Source: Oryzias latipes
Taxonomy: Eukaryota > Chordata > Actinopteri > Beloniformes > Adrianichthyidae
Direction of reading: 5' to 3'
Assembly (NCBI RefSeq): GCF_002234675.1
Contig: NC_019872.2
Span: 13,947,950-14,011,949, forward strand
DNA: 64,000 bases
Part shown: positions 1-21,057 of the stretch, one piece after another
How the letters are laid out: each line of letters starts with the position of its first letter
Position numbering within the stretch: position 1 is the first letter of the stretch
Position numbers and translations under genes: made by a program
The notes under the pieces: generated by a model
Told to the model about the DNA's origin: nothing
Databases searched by the model: none
Seen by the model: only the letters and a program-made list of their open reading frames with translations

Positions 1-10943
<10,943 letters not shown>

Positions 10944-11087
10944 CACTTTATTTGGTTAACATTGAGCCCAATGGGAAAACTTGCGGCTATCTGTTTCTAT
11001 CGAGGTTGATGCCACGCAGAGTTGAGATGGATCTATATCAGGTTAACTAAGCAATGAAAATACTTGAGAAGATCTGCCATGTTAGCC

Positions 11088-11534
11088 TTAAAGACCCACT
11101 CTGATCATCTTTTGATCTACTTTAAAAGTCTTCCCAGTGGTATTTTAATTATGATTATGCCAGTTTTAGTCAAAATTACAAAATAAAAGCTCGTTTTCTG
11201 AAACATAATCACTGCAGAGCGGCAGGAGTTCATTAGAAATTCACCTCTGAGTTGTGAATAGGACTGTTGGCGACCCCCGCTCCTCCTTCCCCATTACTGA
11301 GAGTTCAGAGCAGGGAGCTTGTGGTCGGCCCAGTGTAATTTCTACGTCCCAAATACAAAACTTTTTAGACTGCATTTTTTTTGCCTGCTCCTGGTTCACA
11401 ACGATTTGAATAAAACAATACTCTGAAATGCAACTTTCTGCCTAATTGTTTTCATGTATGCCTTCCATCATGAGAAAATGCCACAAGAACATAAAAACGC
11501 CCAAAACACAATTTTCATCAGAGTGGATCTTTAA
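11088..11534. mobile_element. MITE-like element, TTAAAGACCCACTC family, copy 1
   Basis: Left end TTAAAGACCCACTCTGAT. The right end is its near-perfect inverted complement, ATCAGAGTGGATCTTTAA, about 17 of 18 bases. It is about 447 bases long and lies in the phldb2 3' UTR or just downstream. Related sequence occurs at 22016-22420 and from 45666. The ends suggest a TTAA target, but the superfamily is uncertain. Confidence 0.7.
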
Positions 11535-12581
11535 GCTATTTCCTTTTTCCTTCTTAGATTTTTGATCATCACATTTTTTTTCTTCCATTTTGCTAACAAC
11601 ATATCAGGTACTCTTTAAAATGTCTCAGAACATATGCAGCACATGTTTATTTTTGCCTTTTCTACACAGTATCATGCTCCAAAAGTTACTTTTCTACTTC
11701 TACCTCTGTTTGGGCTTTTCAGTATAAAATTTGGATCCAATTTTGTGTTTCAAATGCTCCTCTCTATTAGAACATGCAGAAACACAGATTTATTATTATT
11801 TTTTTGTTTTCTTATACAGATGAAGCCATTATTTTGTTATGCTTGTACTCTTCTTTCTCTAATTGCTGCTTTCATACAACCAATATAAGCTGATTTTGTC
11901 TGCTTAGCCTATAGCAGGATTGAATGTGTCTTATAGAAATAGATTTTAAACCAAAAACCTATGCATGTCAGTTGCTACAAACAGTGTTATGTTTTATCAT
12001 TATTTTTTACTTGTATTTTTCTGAAATGAATCACTGCCCAAACAGCAGTGACTCTGTGTTGCACAGCTTCCTCTGTGCAGTGGGCTCCCTCTGTCTGCAG
12101 AGCCCTGTCAGGATGCGTTGCGCAGCATTGAAGTTGTATTTACTGCGTCGTCATCCTGTTCTGTTTCACCAGCAGAGGTCCTCAGCGCACAGTCTTTGCA
12201 CCAGAATGACGTAATGGTCAGGCTCTAGACACAAATGCTCAGAATCTGAGATAATTAGGCCTCCTTTATTTGTCTGCTACCATCAAGTATTCCTTTGAGA
12301 GCATTTGATGCTTTTGAAAGCATCGTTAAAATGCATGCACGCATTTGACCTGCATGTGTTTGGACTGTTGCAACATCAACAACAGGCATTTTTTCTGATA
12401 ACAGCCGAGTAGTTGATGGTTTGCAAGGGGTGAATGTTGGGATCTCCTGCAGTGCATTCATCAGCGCTGCATCTCACAAACACTATTAAAGAAAAATGGT
12501 ATTTTAGTACATGTTATATTCTATATTTGTATAAAATAACAATGATTCTGCTTTAGGTTTTTATACTCAACCTGTGTCAAA

Positions 12582-12587
12582 AATAAA
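12582..12587 (+). promoter_or_regulatory. Candidate phldb2 poly(A) signal
   Basis: AATAAA about 1.6 kb after the phldb2 stop, followed by T/G-rich sequence. An earlier AATAAA near 11184 lies inside a MITE and is a second possibility. Inferred only from the hexamer and position. Confidence 0.4.
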
Positions 12588-12599
12588 TAACTGGTTCTG

Positions 12600-15480
12600 A
12601 ATCACTTTCCTAAGATGTTTCGTTGCTTTTTCTATTTGAAACAAACATATTGTGTGGAGGCACTTTGCGTGTTGGAGCACTTAAAAGAAACTCATTAATC
12701 AACATACACAACACTTTCCTGTAGATGTTGGGTTTAACATTTGATGTAGTGGGAATTAAAGGTCTTACAGGACACCATTACACAAATGGGTGCTCATATC
12801 TATTACACTGTATCTTCAAACGGGATGGCTTAATATGTTAACAGCTTTGGGAGCTGAAACAGTTATCAATGTGAAACACCTCCAAAATTGGTAGAGTATG
12901 TCCTGTGGGACTTTGACTGGAAGGATGATAATGGCAAAGCAACCAGACCTTGTAGTGATGGACAAAGAAGAGAGGAAAGCCGATGTGGTGGATGTGGCAG
13001 TACCAAGTGATGGAAACATCAGGAAGATGGAACATGAGAAACTGGAGAAATACCAGGGATTAAGGGAAGAACTGGAGAAAGCATGGAAAGTGAAGGTTTC
13101 AGATGTGCCAGTGGTGATTGGAGCACTTGGGGCAATAACCCCCAAACTGGAGGAGTGGTTACCACAGATCCATGGACTTCAGACTTCTCAGTCCAGAAAA
13201 GTGCAGAGCTAAAGAGACTGAGCAGGACACTCCAGCTCCCAGGCCTCTGGTAGAGGACCCAAGCTTGGATGAGAAACCAGGGTGAGAAGAGATTTCTTTG
13301 GTGTCATTTTTCTACAGGACTTCGCACCAACTGCTAAAGGTACCAAAAGCTGGTTCAATGACTGGTGTTGCCATTTTTGATTAGTCAGCAAAGTTGCCTG
13401 ACCAAAACTTGTAATAAAATTTATTGGCTGCTTTCAAAAGGAAGATGAGAGACACCAGACAACATGCAGATGACCTAAAGGGGGCTTTATAAGCAATCTG
13501 GGCTTCCATTAGAGTCTGACCCATCCATAGCCACAGGCTGATCACCTTCATCCCATTGGGCATTTTATGATACTTAATGCAAAAGGAGACTCAAAGAAGT
13601 ACTGAGTTCTTAGAAATTAAATTAGTTTTTAGAAGTTTAACATTTGTGCCCAAATCATAATGTACTGATTAATCAATTTTTCTGTTTTCCTAGGCCGCAG
13701 TAAGCCACGTTAAAAGCGCCAGAATACCTTATTAGTCAAATAAAAAACACAGTCCAACACAGGCAGACAATAACCATGTTAGCCTATTCACAATAATACC
13801 AAATAAAACATTTTGACAAAGCACAGGGCACCTTCAGTAAGCCAACCAGAAATAATTTATATATAAGCAACTCCAGATTACAAGGCGCACCGCTGTTTCT
13901 TTAAAAAAATGAAGGCTTTGAAATGTGCTTTATAGTGCAAAACTAGGCATGCATTGTGTAGACATTTTATATTTTCTGTTTAAAAATTTCCAAATATTTA
14001 AGGAAAGAGTTTGAGGTGGACTTTGGGAGATGTTTGAGAGGAACTTTATTTATAGAAAAAAACTCTCTTATCCACCTCAGAGTTCCAGGAAATGATCCCA
14101 CAACATTTATTTCATTGTAAATTTAAATCTCCTAGACCGAGGTTCAGGTGTTACATCAAAATAACAAAGCTTTAATGTATGAGTGATCATTCAAGCACTT
14201 GTGTTTTACAAACTTGTCTTTCATTGGTTGACCTAGTGGAGTTGGCATGGAAACGCAGAATGAACCATGCTAAATTAGGTTCAAAAGAAGCACGTCATCT
14301 CTCCAGAGGCAGAAATAGACACAAACACATACAGGCCATAGGCAGCCTAAGTGCAGTCACCATGGTTTTGATGCCTTAATTTGTTTAACATATTTAGGGC
14401 AAGGGGGGTGGCCTTTGAAAGAGCAAATAAGTTCATAGAGAAACACGCAAACAGCCATTAAATAAAAGCTCTGGGGTGAAACATGAATTTAAGCCATTTA
14501 TTTAGCCAATTTCTGTGGTTGTTATGCATTAAATGGAGCTAACATCACTTATTGCTGATTGTCACGAAGGTCAACGTGGAATCATGTGAGAGGGTTTTTT
14601 GACAAAAGCGAGCATTCACAGGATGCATTTGTTTCAGTGTCTTCCTTTGTAACTTCAGGGATCAGGCTGGGAGAAGCAAATATCTGTGAAAATGAGCGTA
14701 ATGTTTCTAATGTCACCGTGGCACAACGCAGGCCCTTATGATCCATTCTGTACCCCGTATTGTTCCGCGCCACAAAGCATTGGCGCCCGTCGTAGACGGC
14801 CAAATCCTGGATTGCAGGTGTTACCAAGAAGCAAACATGTGTTGTGACACAGCCGGAGGGAGAATCTGTTCTTTTTTCAGGGAGATGGCCCAGCCATCTG
14901 TGGTGAATATCAGCACCTGACGTGCTGAAACCCTCGTGTTTTTGTCTATTCTCAGCTCTCAGCTTCTGGCTTTAGCAGCAAACAGATCTCCTCTTTGTGT
15001 CACCTTTGCTCCCTTTTTTCCTCTCACTTTCACTTTTTTCTTAAATAAGCTCCAACTGTACGGCCATTAGAATGAGTTTAGAATTAGCAGATAATCAGCT
15101 CACTTCAGCCTTCTGCTTTGCTCTTTTTAGCGGTGATATCAAACACTTGAAAGAGATCCACTCAATCTCTGGGGAGTTATCCAGCAGATCCATTTATACT
15201 AATAATAGCACACATTCCTAAACCATTTTACTGATGATAAAGTATGCATGTTAAGTGTTTTCCCTTGCTCCTGATTGGCTGGGCATTTGTGTATTCACTA
15301 TCCAGGTCAGTGAGCTTGCAGTGTGTTGGACTGATTTTCCTGTTAAGGGCAATCCCAGCCTGCAGTGGAGCACAAGAAACCAGGCAGAAAACAATTTTCT
15401 TTGCTCTAATCAGCATTATAGAAAACAAGGAAAAAAATCATGACTTAAAGAGATCTCATCCCTCTGACATTTCAACGTTG
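12600..15480. other. Intergenic region between phldb2 and the AMER-family gene
   Basis: Apart from the LINE remnant at 12895-13215, the stretch 13690-13950 contains AGATTACAAGGCGCACC and GTGCTTTATAGTGC. These resemble a degenerate copy of a widespread fish DNA element. The rest, from 13960 to 15480, shows no credible exon or conserved motif by eye. Short open frames there have no splice support. Confidence 0.5.
12895..13215 (+). mobile_element. LINE C-terminal coding remnant
   Basis: An open frame reads VVDVAVPSDGNIRKMEHEKL, then EKYQGLREELEKAWKVK, then VPVVIGALGAITPKLEEWL. This is a recognisable conserved tail of a fish non-LTR retrotransposon. It has no start or polymerase domain, so it is a 5'-truncated remnant rather than a host gene. 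Confidence 0.65.
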
Positions 15481-15481
15481 T

Positions 15482-15487
15482 TTTATT
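15482..15487 (-). promoter_or_regulatory. Candidate poly(A) signal of the AMER-family gene
   Basis: AATAAA on the minus strand, about 840 bases downstream of the stop codon. Inferred from the hexamer and its position. Confidence 0.4.
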
Positions 15488-16324
15488 GATTACATAAGAA
15501 ACAAAACAGTCTACACAAAGATGTTCTCATTTAATTACAAGTAAGATTAAGATATAAATGCACCAGTGTTCAACCTGGAGGTACTTTTTTACTGTCCTTT
15601 TTGTCAGGCTCAAATGTCCACTGTGCCATATATAATGGCTGTAGTCCATTTCCGGCTAAGATTTTTTCTTTTTACCCGCAATCAAGTTTCTTTAATATTC
15701 CACAAGCAGTACTGATCCTTTCACGAACGTATAAGAGCTGCTCAGTCCAGTGTCCAGTGCAAAAGTTAATGGCACATTTTCTGCTACATAGATCCAGAGA
15801 TAAATGTGGAATGTAGATTTGGTTGCTGCATTAATTGAAAGAGGTTGTTCTCTTTAATTCTTGGCATAAATTAAAAAAAGGTGGTGGTGGGGGGGCTACT
15901 ATCAAGATGTACAAAAAAGAAAGACTAAAAGACTGGAAGTTACCCATAAAAAGAGGGAGTAAGAAAAGTTTTTCAGTATACAGAAATTGGAGTGTTTGTA
16001 GGAAAAGCACCCGTAAAAAGGCACTCGCCTTGTCTGTGTGTATGCGTCCATGTTCCCAGATGTCTTTGTATGTCCTTGGTCGTGGAGTGTCCAGGTGTGA
16101 TCCTCTTTCCTGAGTTCTTGTCCAGTGGGTTCAGCACCAGAGTCAGGCTGTCACACCTGTTCTCATTGACATGTTTTGTGCTTGAGTTGCATCAGCCTCC
16201 TCCCACTCCTATTATGACGCTGTGTGGCTGAAAGATGAAAGGATTGCTGTATAGAATGTAGCATTAAAAGGCCTGTGCTGGACTAAAGTTGCAGTAAAAG
16301 CATTGATCTGTTAAATGAGTTGCT

Positions 16325-19180
16325 TTATTTTCTGACCTGGCTGCCTCCACCTGCAGCTGCAGGTTTATTTCCGGCCCTGCGAACAGGTACTTTGGACACA
16401 GGGATCTTGGTGCGAGGAGCGTCTTTTGTCTGTGCGCCATGCTTCACTGGGATCTTTGATGTGGGTGTAGAAGCTTCGGCTGTGCTGCCTTTACTTGCTT
16501 CATGTGAGTTGAAATGGGGTCTTTCTTCCATTATAGGCGTAGGGGGGTCTCTGCTTGATTCATCGTTGACATATTGGCTTTCCCGGACAGGTATCTTAAC
16601 TACTCTTCCTCCTCCAACTACAGGTATTTTGCTGAGCCCTGAGGCTTTGACCGATGTTGGTTTCTTTTCTTTGGGGGGTTGTTGCAGTTCGGTCCGTGGC
16701 TCATAAAGTGGTTCTCTTGTTTTTGACAGCGAAGCCTGGCTTCTGTCACCATCTACAACATCTGGACTGGTCAACTGATAATCGGTTGAGGCTCTCATTT
16801 TAGCAGAGAGGGGCATCTCACTCATCCCAGGCGCAGGTGGAGAAATAGAAGTGATAGGGCATGGGGGAAGATTAGCGCTAGGCTGAGAAACTGTGATCTG
16901 AGCAGAAGTTGAAGCAGTTTTTGGGAGCGAAACAGGGATGCTAACAGAGGCAGAAGATTCTTTAGAGAAGGACAAAGCAGGTCCAGCAGGGACTTTAAAA
17001 ACAGCTGATTGAGTAGGCGCAACAGGATCTTTAGATGAAGAAGTTGCCGTTGTTTCAGGAGCAGCTGAATATTTGCATGCATTTGAAACGGAAGTCCGAG
17101 TGGGAACCGAAGACTCTTTTAAGGGAGCGGCCTGCATTTTAACAAAAGCAGGTAAATCTTTAGGTAAAGAATCTGAGACTTGGGCCGTGGTGGGGATTGG
17201 TTTTGATTGAGCAACTTCACCTTGAGCTTTAGAAACAGAGGTTGGGATCTGAGCAGAAGAAGCTTGAGAGTGACAGGCTGTGATCTGACTCAGAGCAGTT
17301 GGTGCCAGTGATTGTGGAGAAGCAGCATGTGTTGCCGTTTCTGGAATTAGTCTGGGAGGAGATGAAGTTTTATCAGTAGAGGCTGGTGATGTACTGGCTT
17401 TAATTGTGGGAAGAGTCTTATCAACAGCTGAAGAATGCACCGGGGCAGATGCTGGACTGGGCTGGGCTTTATTTGCTGTAGTCAAAGTTGAAGAAGGGTG
17501 AGGAGCGGAAACAGTGGGAGAGGTCTTATTTGAGTCCAACAGGGTAGTGCTGAGGGAAGGCTTGGAAGGGGCTGTAAAAACTGAGTCAGAAGTTGTAGAT
17601 GACGTGGGAACTGTTGTAATCTCGGAGGAAACAATCGAAGCAGAGGTGGAAGGCTTGGCTGTAATTGTGCAGGTTGTTGAAATCGTATCTGGAGCTTTAG
17701 GCCCTTCTGCAGCAGCACTTTGGGAGGGCTTAAAGGAATTTGTCTTTTGCAGGTTCAAACAATTGACTGAATCCAATTTCACAGGTGGAAGTTGGGTAAC
17801 AGCGACAGCTGGGTTATGGGTCATGGATCCAGGAGAAGAAGTAGTTAAAGTGACAGTCTTGCTTGCAGAAGCAATACTTTGGGGAGATGGCGTGATGTCT
17901 GCAAAACGTTTGCCAGCTGAGGTGGGAGCTGAACTGACCAGTGTGCTTGAAGAAGCTGTAGTCGGAGCAGAAGTGGAGCTCGGTGTAGACTGACTTGTTT
18001 TTGAAGAGGAAGACAATCCTGGGAAGTTTGTCATCATCACAGGAGAGGTTAAGGGTTTGGTTGTAGTGGCAGAAGGAGCCAGTTCAGCTTTATTGCTGGT
18101 AGAAGTATGAGCGGAGTCAATTTTGAGTTTCACTGATTCAGAAATGAATGAGGATTCAGTAGAAGTTGTGAGGGTGGTGCTTGGGGATGTCATAGCAGAT
18201 GAGAAAATAGGTTGTGTTGTGGTGGAGGCTGGTGGAGAGGAAATGGTTGTCTTGGAGATAAAAGACATTGATGATGGATTCACATTAGTTACCGCAGCAT
18301 CTATGGCTTTGCTGGCTTTTCCCCACTCCGCTTCCACATCAGCTATGATGTCTCCTCCTCCTGAGATTGAGTCAAAGGTCAGGAGAGAGGAGATGTCTGC
18401 CAGTAGGGAGGTCAGACTGTTATCATCAGGTACCAGCGTTGGCTCAGAGGTGGGCAAAGGTGACACGTGTTCATTAGTTTTACTCACATTGGCCGTTTTC
18501 ATCTTGGGAGTTGTGGTCACTGATGAGGGCTTGGCTGAACCATCGTGTGTGGTGAAGACGTCTGTCTCCGGACTGTCCAAAGAACGAGGCTGGCATTTTG
18601 GTGTCAAAGTGAGGTCTTCTTTGATGATTTCCACACTGTTGGCACGCGATGACCTAAGAATTGGGCTTGGAGGAACTTCCTGTTTGTCATTTTTGTCCTT
18701 CAAACGAGACTTGACGTTGCCAAAAAGGCCTTTCAGTCCACGGCGTTGTCGAGCCACTGGCTGGGACACTGTTTGGACTCGTCTGTCCCCCACTCCCCTT
18801 CTGCTTCCTCTCAACAGAGAAAGAAAGCTGAGAGACCTGGCTGAGCTGACGGAGGAGATGGAGGCGCGAGCCGGGGCGGCAGCTAGAATGGCATCCTCTC
18901 GAAGTGTTTCGTCCTCTGTCTGCTCCGTCTCTCCTTGACTCACGTCCTGTCGTTTTTCCTTGTCTGGTTCCTGTTCGGAATCAGGTGCAGGAGTCTCTGA
19001 AAATCCATCCGAGGTCTGGCTCCTGAGAACAGGTGACTTGTTGTTGCCATCCCCTTTGCTTCGGATAGAAAAAATGTTACCTGGCTTGCGTTTGCCAAAC
19101 AGCTTGAATCCTTTTCTTATTTTTCCACTCGACTGGGGTTCATTAGGCGGGGGGTCCGTGCTCTCTGTTTGTACATCCAT
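16325..19180 (-). CDS. AMER-family (APC membrane recruitment) protein, Ser/Thr-rich form
   Basis: One uninterrupted coding exon of 951 residues, as is usual for AMER genes. The start is set at the ATG at 19180, which has A at -3 and G at +4; the frame continues upstream only to a GTG. Family signatures: a basic N-terminus with GKIRKGFKLFGKRKPG, a LRSQTSDGFSE block, RRGLKGLFGNVKSRLKDK near residue 150, and ISSLLTFDSISGGGDIIAD near 260-280. The last block is the AMER hallmark; human AMER1 has a similar VTSLKSFDSLTGCGDIIAE as I recall it. AMER proteins bind PI(4,5)P2 and recruit APC to the plasma membrane, tuning Wnt signalling. Here the centre (about 290-840) is a Ser/Thr/Ala/Pro-rich, probably disordered tract. 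I see no acidic block or REA-type APC-binding repeats. The C-terminus has several SxIP-like motifs. Orthology to AMER1, 2 or 3 is not settled. Confidence 0.75.
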   Translation of the reverse strand: MDVQTESTDPPPNEPQSSGKIRKGFKLFGKRKPGNIFSIRSKGDGNNKSPVLRSQTSDGFSETPAPDSEQEPDKEKRQDVSQGETEQTEDETLREDAILAAAPARASISSVSSARSLSFLSLLRGSRRGVGDRRVQTVSQPVARQRRGLKGLFGNVKSRLKDKNDKQEVPPSPILRSSRANSVEIIKEDLTLTPKCQPRSLDSPETDVFTTHDGSAKPSSVTTTPKMKTANVSKTNEHVSPLPTSEPTLVPDDNSLTSLLADISSLLTFDSISGGGDIIADVEAEWGKASKAIDAAVTNVNPSSMSFISKTTISSPPASTTTQPIFSSAMTSPSTTLTTSTESSFISESVKLKIDSAHTSTSNKAELAPSATTTKPLTSPVMMTNFPGLSSSSKTSQSTPSSTSAPTTASSSTLVSSAPTSAGKRFADITPSPQSIASASKTVTLTTSSPGSMTHNPAVAVTQLPPVKLDSVNCLNLQKTNSFKPSQSAAAEGPKAPDTISTTCTITAKPSTSASIVSSEITTVPTSSTTSDSVFTAPSKPSLSTTLLDSNKTSPTVSAPHPSSTLTTANKAQPSPASAPVHSSAVDKTLPTIKASTSPASTDKTSSPPRLIPETATHAASPQSLAPTALSQITACHSQASSAQIPTSVSKAQGEVAQSKPIPTTAQVSDSLPKDLPAFVKMQAAPLKESSVPTRTSVSNACKYSAAPETTATSSSKDPVAPTQSAVFKVPAGPALSFSKESSASVSIPVSLPKTASTSAQITVSQPSANLPPCPITSISPPAPGMSEMPLSAKMRASTDYQLTSPDVVDGDRSQASLSKTREPLYEPRTELQQPPKEKKPTSVKASGLSKIPVVGGGRVVKIPVRESQYVNDESSRDPPTPIMEERPHFNSHEASKGSTAEASTPTSKIPVKHGAQTKDAPRTKIPVSKVPVRRAGNKPAAAGGGSQVRK

Positions 19181-21057
19181 CTTCTCTCCCCGCGCTCTGA
19201 GTATCCTTCTGCCTGTTGTTATTATTCCAAAGCAAATAGATGGCGCGTTCACACGCAGAGCTTTACCTCCATTTGCAGCCGTGATCTACCTCTGCTGCAC
19301 TCAGTGGTTCCTTTATTAGTCTGTATTCCTCCCTCTGTCTGTCTCTCCCACACAGCCTTTTCTCCTCTATTTCTCTCCACAAAGCCCCTCCCCTTCGCCT
19401 TCTTTTTTTTCCCACCCTCTGGCTGCACTCCCTGGTTACCATGGCAACTGAGGAGCTAAGCAGCTTTCGTCAGCAATGCAGAGCCGAGGGCTGTCACCAG
19501 CCCACCCTGACCACAGCTTTCTCTTCTTCTCTGTCTGATGACTTTGTTTACATAAACAGCAAAAACAAATGCTCCATTATTAAGGATCAATTTTAATATA
19601 GGATGATCTGGTTTAACAGTAATATCTCATCCAGATCAACGTTGCTTTTCTCTGCTCCTCTCTTGCTTCAAATCTTTTGCAGTAATGTTTCATAAAATAT
19701 GAGATCATTTTATTTGCATGTGCAAATTATTTGTTTTCATTGCTGTGTTGTAAACATTTCGAAATAATGCTCAAAAACAATTTTAAAAAATGAGTTTTCA
19801 GTACAAATTAAACAAAATTATTCAATCAGACTTGCAGTGTAAAAAAAGAAAACAAGAGTTAATAAATGAATAAACTAATTCGAAGGAAATTAAGTCAAGG
19901 CAAAAACGAAAAGTATATAGAATGTGATGTAGAATTTTATAGTCTTTGTTTTAGTGCATTTTTTGAATAAAAATAATTGCAAAAGTGTGACTTGTTTCCT
20001 TTTTTTACTTGGCATGTTTTTAGCCTTTGTGATGAAAGAAGTGTGACATCTGGTGGTTGTTTTAAGAATAGCATTTTTGTAAGGATCTATAAATAAAGTG
20101 TCTGTTCTATCTGTATGTATTGTCTAGCCCAGATAAGTCTATGTAAGAGGGTCAGCAGTTTTAAGACAAATCTGCCTGCTATTCCGATGAACCAGTAACC
20201 ACATGAATAATAATGTAATCATACTTAAAGGTAATTCTGTTTTTTTTTGTTATCTTGACAGGCTGAGGTGATTTTTTGTAGATAGTAAAATGGATTGAAG
20301 AAAAACATATTGTCATTGCATGTTAGTAAGCAAGCAACATGACTGACATTTAATGCAATAATGTCTCAAAGAAACTATGCACACCGTCAACGTTAAACTC
20401 CACTCTACGTCTAAAGAGAAAGTTAGTGTAATGCTCCTACAAAAACATTTACTCTTTCAAAATTAATCTAAATGAGCGTTTAAAAAACTTAACACCTGTT
20501 TTTGTGGAACTTTTTGACTGGCAAAAATGGATACTGCTAACAATGTGACAAATATCCCAATTGCTGTCCAAATTTGGGACCTAAAATTTACCAGATAAAT
20601 AGTGTGTTACAGAAACCTTCAGACAAAAACACACAAAGGCCAGCACCACCAAAATAAAAGTAGGTAAAATACAGTTTTTTTGTATAAATGCATTGATTGA
20701 AGGTATTTTTCAAAGATGGCTCCACCTTAATGTTGTTGATGGAACACATTTGACAATTTAGACATCGAAAAACATCTCTTTTCATGTTTTTTGCCTTTTA
20801 TCCTTTACAATCAAACTTTTTTTCCCCAACATTTTTTTGATAAAACTAGCAATTAATGACCTAAAGTTTGGTTACTTCAAGTTTGTCAACATGAACAATT
20901 AAAACTGAGTTTTATAAACATCTCAAAAGGCAAAACAAAAAAGGTAATAAAAAAAAAGGTGTTCATGACACTTGAACAACAACATGAACAACATCTTAGG
21001 TTAAAGCTTAGTTGTTTCATCACTTCTTAACTTGTAGAATTTAAACATTATTCGTTT
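19181..21057. other. Intergenic: AMER-family 5' region and slc51a 3' flank
   Basis: The segment 19181-19520 is pyrimidine-rich and more GC-rich than its surroundings, so it is the likely promoter and 5' UTR of the minus-strand AMER gene. From 19560 to 21057 the DNA is AT-rich, with no exon or repeat I recognise. Part of it should be slc51a 3' UTR, but no clear AATAAA was found close to the stop. Confidence 0.4.

Noticed and set aside
12255-12461. Minus-strand open frame in the phldb2 3' region
   Set aside because: Short, without splice context, inside probable 3' UTR.
13318-13570. Protein-like phrases (TKSWFNDWC, PKLVIKFIGCFQKEDERHQT) downstream of the LINE remnant
   Set aside because: Broken by stops and without splice sites; could be a remnant of a processed gene copy or more of the repeat. 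I could not name a source, so it is not listed as a pseudogene.
18123-18938. Long plus-strand open frame (271 codons) opposite the AMER gene
   Set aside because: It is the mirror of a codon-biased Ser/Thr-rich coding exon; there is no family match or splice support, and the minus strand carries clear AMER motifs.
19181-19252. Extension of the AMER frame 24 codons upstream
   Set aside because: It begins with GTG, not ATG; the first ATG in frame is at 19180 with a good start context.
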